Positions 10,573-21,027 of a stretch of DNA of 47,584 nt are shown piece by piece. The stretch's first letter is position 1; each line of letters starts with the position of its first letter. The notes below the pieces were generated by a model. That model was given only the letters and a program-made list of their open reading frames with translations, had not been told where the DNA came from and did no database searches. A program made the position numbers and the translations under genes. Origin of the DNA: Candidatus Methanoflexus mossambicus. GTDB taxonomy: Archaea; Methanobacteriota; Methanobacteria; Methanobacteriales; Methanobacteriaceae. The stretch is taken from positions 1-47,584 of the forward strand of contig JAISIT010000126.1 of NCBI GenBank assembly GCA_031261915.1, in the 5' to 3' direction.

Positions 10573-10682
10573 ATATTAAGATAAAAATGTCATTAATAAT
10601 AAAAACATAAAAATGTCGTTAATAATAATAAAAACTCTTTAATCAACTTAATATACGTGAATAATTTATAAAAATTGAATAT

Positions 10683-11513
10683 TTAATCAAGATCATTATC
10701 ATCTACTTTACTTGATTCATTACAAATTTCACAGTATTCACATTTAGAGCATTTAGAAAGATTAGGGGTCACATCAGGGATTTGACCTTCAAAAATTATT
10801 TCTTTCACTTCATGAAGGATTTTAAATAATGATTTCCGTATTTTACTGTCCATCACGACTTGTCGTCTTTCACCAAGTTTTAAATAATCTATATAACCCA
10901 CAAAAACTTCAGTATCAAATTCTTGTTCAATTAAAATTGCATTTGCTGCTAATTTAATTGCATCTCCATCCCAAACTCCTTGATATGGAGGAATAGAATT
11001 TTTAAAATCAATTGGGAAATATCTACCTTCAATTATCTCTATTTTATCACAAGATCCTATTATTTCTAAGGTTTTATCTTTAATAAGATAGTTATACATT
11101 GCACTTGGAAAAAACATTTCAGAAATATCTCCACCATCTTTATCAAGAGATTGCATTGCTTTATATGATTTTAAAGCCAATAAATCTATTTCAAAATCTA
11201 TTTCATTTAATAATTCATCTTTAATTTCATTGAATTCTTCACTAAGAACATCATTTCTTTGCTCAATTAAATTTAAAGATTCTTTAACGATGTGTTTAAT
11301 ATTTCTAGTTAAATATTCTTTGATTTCTCCTAAATCCATTTGTTTATTCAATCCTCGAATATTTCTATGAAGTAAATCCATTACATCTAATCTTATTCGT
11401 TTAATTGCTTTTTTAACAAATATCTTATCTTCAAAATTCTCTTCTAAATTATCCCTAAGGAACAATTTCAAAGGACAAAACATATATTCCTGTATTGATG
11501 AAATACCTATCAT
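10683..11513 (-). CDS. Cas4/Dna2-like PD-(D/E)XK nuclease, no CRISPR neighbours
   Basis: A 276-aa protein. It combines an N-terminal cysteine (C13 in QEYMFCPLKLFLRDN), a PD-(D/E)XK core (IIGSCDKIEII, then FPIDFKNSIPP giving D...D-x-K) and a C-terminal C-x2-C-x2-C-x2-C cluster (KCSKCEYCEIC). A [4Fe-4S]-bound nuclease domain of this build is that of Cas4 and AddB/Dna2-type exonucleases. The usual Q-x3-Y motif is not clear (DAIKLAANAILIEQEF stands in its place). No cas gene or repeat array is visible, so a housekeeping DNA-repair role is as likely as a CRISPR role. GTGAT lies 3 nt before the ATG. Confidence 0.8.
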   Translation of the reverse strand: MIGISSIQEYMFCPLKLFLRDNLEENFEDKIFVKKAIKRIRLDVMDLLHRNIRGLNKQMDLGEIKEYLTRNIKHIVKESLNLIEQRNDVLSEEFNEIKDELLNEIDFEIDLLALKSYKAMQSLDKDGGDISEMFFPSAMYNYLIKDKTLEIIGSCDKIEIIEGRYFPIDFKNSIPPYQGVWDGDAIKLAANAILIEQEFDTEVFVGYIDYLKLGERRQVVMDSKIRKSLFKILHEVKEIIFEGQIPDVTPNLSKCSKCEYCEICNESSKVDDNDLD

Positions 11514-12008
11514 GTTATCACGTTTTTTTATTATTGTATAGCAAAATCATTAATACTTTAATTTAATCTATAATTATTAAATAATATTTAAATCAATAGT
11601 CATTAAATTATTTAATTAAAAAATTATTCAATAAACCATGTTTAAATAAAACTGTTTAATTCATATCTTGAAATAATTTAAAAATTGGTTCATATAAGAT
11701 TAAAATTTTTTAAATGATTTAATTTTAAATAACTATTTAAAAAAACTATTAAAACTATTAAAACTATTAAAACTATTAAAACTGTTTAATTTATTTTAAG
11801 TTTATTTTAATTTATTTAATTATATTATAATAAAGATTAAAATTAAATATTAAAAATTTAAATTATATTTTCATTTTTTCATTTTTTTACTATACAAATA
11901 AAAATTTACATTCACCATATATAAACTTCACTTTACTCTTATTAAAAAAATATAATTAGCTAAAAAACTTGTTTCAACTTAAAAAAATTTCAAATGGAAA
12001 ATACTAAA
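11514..12008. other. 495-bp intergenic region with a 9-bp tandem repeat
   Basis: A+T-rich, no gene seen. AAAACTATT is repeated in tandem from 11742, four exact copies and one variant (11742-11786). T-rich stretches at 11870-11890 could serve termination. Confidence 0.6.
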
Positions 12009-15000
12009 TTAATCTAAAAGATATTTTTTGACAATTCTTTGTGAAGATTTTCCGTCGTCCATTGGAGCATAAACCTTTTTAAAATTATTTATTTTTTCTT
12101 TATATTGTTTTTTAATTTGTTCTATGTTTTCTAATGCATAAAATAATTCTTTTTGATTTTTAACAATTGGACCAGGAACAATTTCATCATAATTTAAATA
12201 TAATCCTCTAATATTGTCAATGTATTCTTCTTTATCATAAGGGTAAAAAATAATTGGCTTTTTCGAATTTACGAAATCAAAAAATACAGAAGAATAATCA
12301 GTTATTAAAATATCTGTTATTTGATAGATTTCTTGAATATCAGAGTAATTAGAAACATTAATAATAGAATTATTAAATTTATCATCATCCAATTTAATAT
12401 TAGATTTAATTACAGAATGTGATCTAATTAAAAGGATATAATCATCCTTAAATTTATCAAAAAAGTCATCATAATTAATTTGAATATCTTCATAGAACTT
12501 TTTACCTTCTTTAAGATTATCCCTAAATGTAGGAGCATATAAAATTATTTTTCTACCATTAGGATTAATAGAATATTGATTTTTTATTTTCCTAATAGCT
12601 ATTTCTTGTTCTTGTCCATTAAAAAATATATCATTTCTCGGATAACCTTCTTCAATAATTTCTTTTTTAAAATTAAAAGCAGATCTAAATGATTTTGTTG
12701 TGTATGGACTTTGAGATAAAAGATAAGTCCATTGTTTAACTGCTCCATTTATTCTATCCAAATATCCTTCACTTCGACCGTAAATTTTATCTAAATCATT
12801 TAACATCTTTTTAAGTGGAGTTCCATGCCATGTTTGCAAGAATTTAGTATTTCTTCTTTTTTTAATATATGATGGAAAATTTTGATTATTAATCCAATAT
12901 TTAGATCTAGCAAGATAATAGAAGTATTCTGGTGAAAATCTTTTAACAACCTTTGTATTTTGAGTATGAAGAAAAGAAAATTTGTTATAAATCCAAATAG
13001 CTTCAATATCTTTGTGTTTTATTAATTCTTCATATAAATATCTTGGAGAATCAGAATATTGCTTTCCTAATCCACTTTCAAAAACATACCATGGTTTTAA
13101 GGGTAATAATTTAAAAAAATTATAATATATTTTCATTAAAGGAAAATAAAACTTAGATCGTCTAAATTTTTTAAATCCACGACGATAAAATTCACTTTTT
13201 TTAATTTTATCAATTAAACTTTCTTTAAAATTAAAATTAACAACTTCTTCATATATTCTTTTAGAATTATCAGTATCTCGATAAGTAATTATATTTTTAA
13301 CTCTATTTTTATATTTTTCATCCATTTTAAAACTATTTTTAGCTATTTTTATAATTTCATCAACTAATTCATATTCAATACTAAAAATAGCTCCAGGAAG
13401 TTCTCTTTCTAAATCTAAATGAGAACCCGTGTTGGTTAAAAACTTATTTTGATCAAACATATAATATAAAACAGGTTTATATAAAAAAGAAAAGTCATTA
13501 GCAACACTTGAATAATCTGTAACAAGTAAAGCGCTTTCTTTAATTAGATCTTGAAGAATAAGATCTCCTTGATAGAATAATTCAATAGGAAATTTAAAAT
13601 CTTTCTTTAAAATAGATTTATATTTCTTTTTAAATTTTTTTTCAAAATCATCTAAAAATTCATTGAAAAATTGAGTATACTGTTGCATATTTGGGTGTAA
13701 ACCAAAAATAATTTTTATATCATTCTCAATAGCAAAATTTAATAGTTTTTCATTGGATAATAATGATTTAAACCTATAAAAATATTGTGAATCTAAAAAA
13801 TGTTCTAAAGCTTGTAAATATATTCTCCATGTTGGAATAATAATTATTTGATTTTTTGTTTTGACATTTCCTGAAAAAAGTTCATCAAAACGGGGAATAC
13901 CTGTAATTTTAACTTGTTTAGGATGAAACTCCAATTCTTCGGTAACAATTTGTTTTTCTCTTTGCCCACTAACAATAAATATATCCGTATCAAAAATCGA
14001 TTTTTGATTTAAATAACCACTTCTAAGGTTTCTAACACCTAATACTCCATGTTGTAAAAAGATTTTTTTCCCTTTAACTAAATTTTTAAAGGATTTGTTG
14101 TTTAATGGATAAATATTTTCTGGAAGATGAGTTGAAAAAATATAACTTGCTTTTAAAATCATTTCAAAATGTTTTGGACTTTGAAAATCAATAATATTTC
14201 CTAAATCTTTTATTTTCTCATAATCTTTACTATTATAATCTATAATATAATATACTTCACGATCTGGATGGTTTTTTCTCATATATTCAAAGAATATTTT
14301 GCCATTTTCCTGAGCTTTGTATGGTTTTTCTCCAATAATCCAAATATCTCTTTTTTTATCAACTTTTAAAGATTTAACATTTTTAAATTCATTTAAAATA
14401 TTATTAGAAATATTTTCAATATTAAATGAATTATTATATCCTGATATGGTTAAATACGGAGAAACAAAAATTGAATTATCATTATATTCAAAAATTAAAT
14501 CCTTAAACTTAATTCTATCTAAAAATCTTGTCTTTGCAAAACGAGATTTTATTTTATCATCTATTCCTTTAATTTTATAATAAATATAAGTAGTATATGT
14601 CCCATTTTCAATATCAACAGGAATATCTAAAGTTCCACCAACTTTAAAATTCTTAGAATAAATTATATTGTCAAATAAACTAGCAGTATCTTTATTAATA
14701 TCACTATTCGATTTATCATCATTATCCAAATTATTATCAATATCTATTTTCTTATCAATATTAAACTCATTATCAATAGCTATTTTAGTATCATTATCAA
14801 AATTATTATCAATAACAGACTTATTAGCAATGTCCTGTTTATTATCAATATTATTAAAATTATAATCTAAATTAAAATAATATTTAGAAAAATTAACACC
14901 TTCTAAAGCTATTTCTATATATTCAATAGGAAGTAAAAGTGGATTAAATTTTCCTTCTATTTTAAATTTACTATTGATAGAAAAAACATTTGTTAACTGC

Positions 15001-15572
15001 CTTAAAGTTCTAAATTTAAAATCATCTATATTTTTAGCTATTAAAACAATTAATTCTTTGTTAATTTTTTGATTTAAAATTACATAAAATCCATTAATAT
15101 TTTTTACTTGATTATTTTTAATTTTTACTTTAGAAAATCCTTTAAACTTAGATATTTGATAAGTTTCATTATCACTGCTTTGATTATTATCATTAATATT
15201 ATTATTAATATTATTTTTATCGTTAATAGTGGAATTAGTATTATTTTCATTGTTGATAGTGGAATTAGTATTATTTTCATTATTAATGGTAGAATCAGTA
15301 TTATTTTCATTGTTTATAGTGGAATTAGTATTATTTTTATTATTAATAGTGGTATTGGAATATATAAAAGTAAAAGTATTTTCACCAATGTTTTTTTCAC
15401 TAATAAACTCATTATTTAATGTAAAATTATAAAATTCGCCATCAAACTTAAAATCAATAGCTATTTTCCTTCCAGAAGTATTAAAAAAGATATCATGAAT
15501 TATAACATCCTTTTCTAATTGAAATTTAATATTTAATTCGTTGCTAAAATCAATTATTAATTTTTTTTTCAT
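12009..15572 (-). CDS. Double-domain CDP-glycerol glycerophosphotransferase-like protein (TagB/TagF type)
   Basis: A 1187-aa protein. It has an N-terminal beta-rich region (about 1-400) and then two tandem glycerophosphotransferase domains. The first, about 410-780, shows IFLQHGVLGVRNLRSGY, ITGIPRFDEL and LLVTDYSSVANDFSFLYKPV. The second, about 820-1187, shows FLQTWHGTPLKKML, EEGYPRNDIFF, ILYAPTFRDN and ILITDYSSVFFDF. HG(T) and TDYSSVxxDF are the catalytic and nucleotide-binding motifs of TagB/TagF enzymes, which transfer polyol phosphate from a CDP-linked donor to make teichoic-acid-like polymers. A repeat of NSTINNENNT (about residues 72-121) and further Asn/Asp-rich stretches lie in the N-terminal region. 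Donor and polymer in this archaeon are unknown. Confidence 0.85.
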   Translation of the reverse strand: MKKKLIIDFSNELNIKFQLEKDVIIHDIFFNTSGRKIAIDFKFDGEFYNFTLNNEFISEKNIGENTFTFIYSNTTINNKNNTNSTINNENNTDSTINNENNTNSTINNENNTNSTINDKNNINNNINDNNQSSDNETYQISKFKGFSKVKIKNNQVKNINGFYVILNQKINKELIVLIAKNIDDFKFRTLRQLTNVFSINSKFKIEGKFNPLLLPIEYIEIALEGVNFSKYYFNLDYNFNNIDNKQDIANKSVIDNNFDNDTKIAIDNEFNIDKKIDIDNNLDNDDKSNSDINKDTASLFDNIIYSKNFKVGGTLDIPVDIENGTYTTYIYYKIKGIDDKIKSRFAKTRFLDRIKFKDLIFEYNDNSIFVSPYLTISGYNNSFNIENISNNILNEFKNVKSLKVDKKRDIWIIGEKPYKAQENGKIFFEYMRKNHPDREVYYIIDYNSKDYEKIKDLGNIIDFQSPKHFEMILKASYIFSTHLPENIYPLNNKSFKNLVKGKKIFLQHGVLGVRNLRSGYLNQKSIFDTDIFIVSGQREKQIVTEELEFHPKQVKITGIPRFDELFSGNVKTKNQIIIIPTWRIYLQALEHFLDSQYFYRFKSLLSNEKLLNFAIENDIKIIFGLHPNMQQYTQFFNEFLDDFEKKFKKKYKSILKKDFKFPIELFYQGDLILQDLIKESALLVTDYSSVANDFSFLYKPVLYYMFDQNKFLTNTGSHLDLERELPGAIFSIEYELVDEIIKIAKNSFKMDEKYKNRVKNIITYRDTDNSKRIYEEVVNFNFKESLIDKIKKSEFYRRGFKKFRRSKFYFPLMKIYYNFFKLLPLKPWYVFESGLGKQYSDSPRYLYEELIKHKDIEAIWIYNKFSFLHTQNTKVVKRFSPEYFYYLARSKYWINNQNFPSYIKKRRNTKFLQTWHGTPLKKMLNDLDKIYGRSEGYLDRINGAVKQWTYLLSQSPYTTKSFRSAFNFKKEIIEEGYPRNDIFFNGQEQEIAIRKIKNQYSINPNGRKIILYAPTFRDNLKEGKKFYEDIQINYDDFFDKFKDDYILLIRSHSVIKSNIKLDDDKFNNSIINVSNYSDIQEIYQITDILITDYSSVFFDFVNSKKPIIFYPYDKEEYIDNIRGLYLNYDEIVPGPIVKNQKELFYALENIEQIKKQYKEKINNFKKVYAPMDDGKSSQRIVKKYLLD
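15211..15360. repeat. Five 30-bp tandem repeats inside the glycerophosphotransferase gene
   Basis: Five near-identical 30-bp units (15211-15240, 15241-15270, 15271-15300, 15301-15330, 15331-15360) encode, on the minus strand, a ten-residue unit NSTINNENNT. The unit keeps the frame. Differences are few (one to eight per unit), which suggests recent copying or strand slippage. Confidence 0.92.
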
Positions 15573-15720
15573 AAAATCCCTTATAAACTATTAATAGATA
15601 ATAAATAAAACATTGATAATGATATAGAATATTAATAAAAATATAAAATACTGTTAAAGATATAAAATATCAATAAAGATATAAAATATTAATAAAAATA
15701 TAAAACACAATTAAATTAAA

Positions 15721-18072
15721 TTATAAGTCAAATACAGTTTTTGAAACTCTTTCACTGGCATTTCCATCATCTAAATGACAAAATTTATTGTAAAACTTTT
15801 CATATTTATCTTTAAATTCTTGATTAATATCATCAATATTAATAATAGATTCAACAACTTCTTCAGAAGAAAAAAGAAGTGGACCAGGAATTTCTTTTGT
15901 AATATCCAAATAAAAACCTCTTAAAACTGATTCATATTTATCTAAATCATAGGTATAAAAAAGAATTGGTCTTTTAAGGTTACCATAATCAAAAAAGACT
16001 GATGAGTAGTCAGTTATTAAAATATCTGAAATAATATAGAGATGAGAAATATCATCGTATTTAGAAACATCCCAAGCAAAATTATTAAATTCTTTAAGAT
16101 CTAAAACATCAGAAATGAAATAATGAGTTCTTATAAGAATAATATAGTCATTTTGAAGCCTATTTTTAAGAAGATCTAAATCAAGCTTTAAAGACATTTT
16201 ATAGCTACCTTTATCATAAAATTCATCATCACGCCATGTAGGAGCATATAAAATAATCTTTTTATCTTTAGGGAGATTTAATTCATTTTTAATTTTAAAA
16301 ATATCTTCATTAGTATAATTATAAAGTAAATCATTACGAGGATATCCATATTCAAGAATTTTTCCATGATAATTAAATGCAGAACGATAAATCTCGGAAG
16401 TATAATGATTTGGGGACAAAAGATATTTCCATTCACGGGAATTTTCAATATACTGTTGTTTTAATTCTGGATCAAAGGAATAAATAGTATTAATATCTAA
16501 ACCTAATCTTTTCAAAGGAGTGCCATGCCATGTTTCTAACATTACTTGCTCTTCTCTTTTTCTAAGTCTCATGGGTTGTCTTAAATTAGAAACCCAATAC
16601 TTTGAAATAGCCATATAATAATAATATCTTAATGAAAACCTTTCAACAAAACGAGGATTACCTAAAACATTTTTTCTACTTTTTTTATCTAAAATCCATA
16701 CAAAATCAAAGTTTTTCTCTTTAGAATTACTGTTTTTAGAAATATTCTTTTTAAAATTATTCTTTTTAAAATTATTTTTTTTAGAATTATTTTTTTTAGA
16801 ATTATTTATTTTAAAACTATTACTTTTAAAATCATTATTTTCTTTAGAGTAATTGTATAAATATTCGTAAATATACTTTCCACTATCACTATAACTTTTT
16901 CCTCTAAAACTTTCAAATATAATCATGTTTTCTTTAATTTTTAATTTATTAAATACCGTCACATAAATCATTAAAGGCAAGATATAGGGTTTTCTAATAA
17001 TTTCAGGTATTTTTTTAATAGTTAAACGAATATTTATTAATACTTTCAAAAGCTTTAGGTTTATAGATTTAACAGCATAAATTTCTATTTGTTGAGAAAA
17101 TTTAATCGATTTATTGTTTATATTTTTAATAACTTCAGATATTATTTTTAAATACTCTTTTCTCCATTTATTATCCTGATTTTGGATAATTTTTTTCGAA
17201 TAAAAGATAAAATAAAAATTAATAAACTTTTTATCTAACAAAACCCTTAAATAATCATTAAAATTAGTATTTTTTAAAATAGAATTGATTAAATAGCTAT
17301 AAACATTAATTGTTTCCAAAAAATAGCTTTTATCATCAAATAATTGTTCTAAAGAAGGTAAATTAACAGGATCATCATGATTTCGTTTAAAATAAAAAGA
17401 ATCATAGCTATTTACTATAAATTCATTATTTTTCAAATTTGATATGGTTTCTTGATTTGATATACAATTTAATAATTTAAATACAAAAGGATAATCTCCA
17501 AAAACATTTAAATCAGTATTAAACAAAATATTATTATCCAATAAAAATTCTCTATCAAATAAACTATGCAACGATGAAATATTTTCAAATCCATCTTCAT
17601 TTGGAATAATCAAAGAAATATTATTTGTTTTTTTAATATTAACATTGGAATTTTGAATAATTTCTCTAAATTCCTTTGAATTATTAATAGTTTTAGGATT
17701 ATATTTAGTATAAATTCTTTTTCCAGAAATAATTTTATAATTCGGGTTTTTTTTAGCAAAGAATATTAATTTATCTAATGCAAATTTATCCAACCAATCA
17801 TCAGAATCTAAAAAATAAATATATTTAGTTTTAGCTATTTTAATTCCCATATTACGAGAGTATGTAGGTGTAACAGTATGGTCAATGTTTTCAATAATTA
17901 AATTTAATTTATCACCATAAAAAGAAATAATATCAGAAATATCTTCAGTAACACCGTTTAAAATTAATAATAACTGAAAATCTTCAATATTTTGGAGAGT
18001 TAAACTATGTAAAGCGTCATTTAAATAATCTTTTCCTTTGTTAAATGGCATTATTACGGTAACAAGTGGCAT
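15721..18072 (-). CDS. Fused family-2 glycosyltransferase and glycerophosphotransferase
   Basis: A 783-aa two-domain protein. Residues 1-120 are a GT-A glycosyltransferase (VTVIMPFNKGKDYLNDAL; metal motif FLDSDDWLD near residue 92; SRNMGI). Residues about 380-783 are a TagB/TagF-type domain with MLETWHGTPLKRLG, LEYGYPRNDLLY, ILYAPTWRDDEF, ILITDYSSVFFDY and FCHLDDGNASERV. A Lys/Asn/Ser/Phe repeat (units like KKNNFKKN, about residues 425-455) is inserted in that domain just before FVWILDKKS. The likely role is sequential addition of a sugar and a polyol phosphate to a surface polymer. It lies 148 bp upstream of the double-domain gene on the same strand, probably one unit. Confidence 0.87.
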   Translation of the reverse strand: MPLVTVIMPFNKGKDYLNDALHSLTLQNIEDFQLLLILNGVTEDISDIISFYGDKLNLIIENIDHTVTPTYSRNMGIKIAKTKYIYFLDSDDWLDKFALDKLIFFAKKNPNYKIISGKRIYTKYNPKTINNSKEFREIIQNSNVNIKKTNNISLIIPNEDGFENISSLHSLFDREFLLDNNILFNTDLNVFGDYPFVFKLLNCISNQETISNLKNNEFIVNSYDSFYFKRNHDDPVNLPSLEQLFDDKSYFLETINVYSYLINSILKNTNFNDYLRVLLDKKFINFYFIFYSKKIIQNQDNKWRKEYLKIISEVIKNINNKSIKFSQQIEIYAVKSINLKLLKVLINIRLTIKKIPEIIRKPYILPLMIYVTVFNKLKIKENMIIFESFRGKSYSDSGKYIYEYLYNYSKENNDFKSNSFKINNSKKNNSKKNNFKKNNFKKNISKNSNSKEKNFDFVWILDKKSRKNVLGNPRFVERFSLRYYYYMAISKYWVSNLRQPMRLRKREEQVMLETWHGTPLKRLGLDINTIYSFDPELKQQYIENSREWKYLLSPNHYTSEIYRSAFNYHGKILEYGYPRNDLLYNYTNEDIFKIKNELNLPKDKKIILYAPTWRDDEFYDKGSYKMSLKLDLDLLKNRLQNDYIILIRTHYFISDVLDLKEFNNFAWDVSKYDDISHLYIISDILITDYSSVFFDYGNLKRPILFYTYDLDKYESVLRGFYLDITKEIPGPLLFSSEEVVESIINIDDINQEFKDKYEKFYNKFCHLDDGNASERVSKTVFDL

Positions 18073-18240
18073 ATTTCACCTTATTTTATTTTTCATTTTT
18101 ATTTTTATTTTTAGTTCTGTTTTTATTTTTAGTTCTACTTTTAATTCTATTTTTAATTTTAATTTATTATAGAATTTTTAAGTTTTAGTTCTTAGGTTTA
18201 TTATTCCTTAGGTTTATTATTTCTTATTTTTTTCATATAT

Positions 18241-19131
18241 TTATTTTCTCTTAAAAATATTTAAAACTACTTTAATTATAAATAAAACACCAATTCCAAA
18301 ATAAATTATTGCCTTTGTTAAAAAAGAATAGCTATTTCTATAATGTTTATTGAAAAAAATATACATTGATTTATAAAAATGATAAATTAACTTAGTTTTT
18401 TGCTTTTTACTTGTTCCTTTATGATGAATAATTATATTCTTGCCGTAATAAACAACTTTCCACCCAGATTCTTTAATTCGATAACATAAATCTATATCCT
18501 CACCATACATAAAAAAACTCTCATCTAAAAGACCAATTTCATTAAGAGTAGTTTTTCTAAGTAACATGAATGCTCCAACTAGACTATCAACTTCATAAAT
18601 TCCATTTTCATCTAAATTAGTTATATTATAGCTATTTAAATCATTTTTATCTCCATTAATTTTATTAATAATTTTAGAAAGTCCAAATAACTTATAAAAA
18701 GAATTTTTAGGATTGGGAAAATTTCTTCTTGCAGCCATATCCAATGATCCATCAGGTAAAATAATTTTACAACCTAAAGCACCAATATTTTCATTTTTAT
18801 AGATATAATTAAAAGTATTAGTTAAACTATCTTTTAAAACTTCCGTATCATTGTTTAAAAGAAGGATAAAATCACCATTAGATTGTTTAATAGCTTCATT
18901 ATTTCCATTGGCAAAACCTTTATTTTTAGATAATGGAATTAACTTAATAAGCTTATTTTTTATTTCAAAATCAAAAACAACTTTAAGTTTATTTAAACTA
19001 TCATCATGAGAATTATTATCCACTAAAAATATTTCATACTCACAAGATGGAGGATATTTAAAAATAGACTTAATTGTTTCTTTAGTTAATTCATAAGAAT
19101 TATAATTAATAGTTATTATTGATAAATCCAT
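18241..19131 (-). CDS. Rhamnosyltransferase-like family-2 glycosyltransferase
   Basis: A 296-aa GT2 enzyme of the WbbL/rhamnosyltransferase type. Signatures are LSIITINYNSYELTKETIKS (1-22), VDNNSHDDS, LLLNNDTEVLKDSL near residue 92 (metal motif NND), VGAFMLLRKTTLNEIGLLDESFFMYGEDIDLCYRI and a basic region. One hydrophobic helix near the C-terminus (AIIYFGIGVLFIIKVVLNIF) should dock it at the membrane. It is first in the same-strand set with the two glycerophosphotransferase genes, so it probably acts early in building the same surface polymer. Acceptor and donor cannot be told from sequence. Confidence 0.88.
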   Translation of the reverse strand: MDLSIITINYNSYELTKETIKSIFKYPPSCEYEIFLVDNNSHDDSLNKLKVVFDFEIKNKLIKLIPLSKNKGFANGNNEAIKQSNGDFILLLNNDTEVLKDSLTNTFNYIYKNENIGALGCKIILPDGSLDMAARRNFPNPKNSFYKLFGLSKIINKINGDKNDLNSYNITNLDENGIYEVDSLVGAFMLLRKTTLNEIGLLDESFFMYGEDIDLCYRIKESGWKVVYYGKNIIIHHKGTSKKQKTKLIYHFYKSMYIFFNKHYRNSYSFLTKAIIYFGIGVLFIIKVVLNIFKRK

Positions 19132-19298
19132 TTAAATCATCTATTTAAGTTTTAAAAATATATATTAAGTCCCTAATAAAATTAATAATTAAAAAATTAA
19201 TAATAAAACTAAAATAAAAAGAAGAATAAAAAATAAAAAAGATATGAAATTATAAAAATTATATGAAATTATAAAAAGATATAAAACTATAAATATGC

Positions 19299-19706
19299 CT
19301 AAAATTTAATTTGTTTATCTATTCCAAGTATTTCATCTAATTCTAATGCTTTTTCTATTGCAAAATCTTTAGTAACCTTATAATTTCCTTTTTTTGTTCT
19401 TGGAACATTCTTAGGACTTAAAAAAAGCCATTTAGTTCTTTTAAATTTAAGTCCTAAAAAAGGTTTAGCTCCAAAAATATCGCAAAAATCAATTAAACCT
19501 TCAATTTGGGAGGAATCAATATATATAATTTCTTTTACTGTTGTTTTAACTTCTATACCCAAATAAATCTTTCCATTCCCTGCAATTACATCTGGAATAG
19601 AATGTTTAGTTGCAGCTCCAGAAGCAGGAGCTCTCATTGCAGCAAAGTTTAATTTCCATAATTTTGAAACTAAATCTCGTTCTTCTGCTGTCCCTTTTTT
19701 AGTCAT
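19299..19706 (-). CDS. hjc: Archaeal Holliday junction resolvase Hjc
   Basis: A 135-aa nuclease that cleaves four-way DNA junctions in recombination and fork repair. The archaeal Hjc pattern is present: KKGTAEERDLVSKLW with catalytic E9 and R10, then the basic MRAPASGAATK, then the PD-(D/E)XK residues D39 (IPDVIAG), E52 and K54 (GIEVKTT). Length is normal. The start ATG (MTKKGTAEER) leaves the conserved KG..ER at the expected distance. It is downstream of the tRNA cluster on the same strand, with no evident operon. Confidence 0.95.
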   Translation of the reverse strand: MTKKGTAEERDLVSKLWKLNFAAMRAPASGAATKHSIPDVIAGNGKIYLGIEVKTTVKEIIYIDSSQIEGLIDFCDIFGAKPFLGLKFKRTKWLFLSPKNVPRTKKGNYKVTKDFAIEKALELDEILGIDKQIKF

Positions 19707-20126
<420 letters not shown>

Positions 20127-20190
20127 ATTTTATAACTAAATAAATAGGAATAAGGAATATTTAAGATATTAAAAACTATTTGGAAATCTA

Positions 20191-20273
<83 letters not shown>

Positions 20274-20477
20274 TTCGGATTAAAAGAGACACACCCTTAA
20301 AAATCTCAAATATAACTTTAATATATTAACTTATGTAAATATTTGAATATTATTTAATTTTAAATTGTATTTAATATGGAATTATTTAAATTAAGTTAAT
20401 TATTTAAATTAAATAAAAAACTTAAACAAATTTAAATAAATTTAAGTAAATTTAAAATTAAATTAATTTAAAAAAAA

Positions 20478-20552
20478 TGCTCCGACCGGGATTCGAACCC
20501 GAGTCTTCGGCTCGAAAGGCCGAAATGATTGGCCGGACTACACCATCGGAGC
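20478..20552 (-). tRNA. tRNA-Glu (TTC)
   Basis: Acceptor GCTCCGA/TCGGAGC, anticodon stem TCGGC/GCCGA with loop CTTTCGA (anticodon TTC), T-loop TTCGAAT and A73. No encoded CCA; a T-run follows at once and may terminate transcription. The same tRNA would feed the GatB-dependent Gln route. Confidence 0.95.
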
Positions 20553-20638
20553 AATATAAAATAAATCAATAGTTGATCTTAAATAAAAGATATAACATTC
20601 TATCAGATAAAGAAAAAACTCTTAAAAAAAGAATCTTA

Positions 20639-20712
<74 letters not shown>

Positions 20713-20714
20713 AA

Positions 20715-20787
<73 letters not shown>

Positions 20788-20869
20788 ATATATAAAAATT
20801 GGGCATAACAATAGCCAATAATGTTAAAATTTTTAATAAGATTAACAGTATACTTAACTTTAAATTTTA

Positions 20870-20886
20870 TCATATATAAATGTTTT
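20870..20886 (-). promoter_or_regulatory. TATA-box promoter of the tRNA cluster
   Basis: On the minus strand TTTATATA (complement of 20873-20880) follows an A-rich BRE-like stretch (GAAAACA). It would place a transcript start near 20848, about 60 nt before tRNA-Asn, which fits a processed tRNA leader. Confidence 0.5.
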
Positions 20887-21027
20887 CATAGAAAATTTTA
20901 AATTTAATTTTTAAAATTATCTCATCTTTCCCAAAAAATAAAATAAATGATAATTAATATTTAAAACTTAAAATTAAGAATATCTTAAGTTATAAATAAT
21001 ATTAAAATTTGTTAAAACGAATTATAT

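Noticed and set aside
10683-11513. A CRISPR-Cas locus near the Cas4-like gene
   Set aside because: No cas1, cas2, effector gene or repeat-spacer array is visible on either side.
15108-15432. Plus-strand repeat protein at the 30-bp repeats
   Set aside because: It is the shadow of the NSTINNENNT repeat; the minus-strand frame continues into conserved transferase domains.
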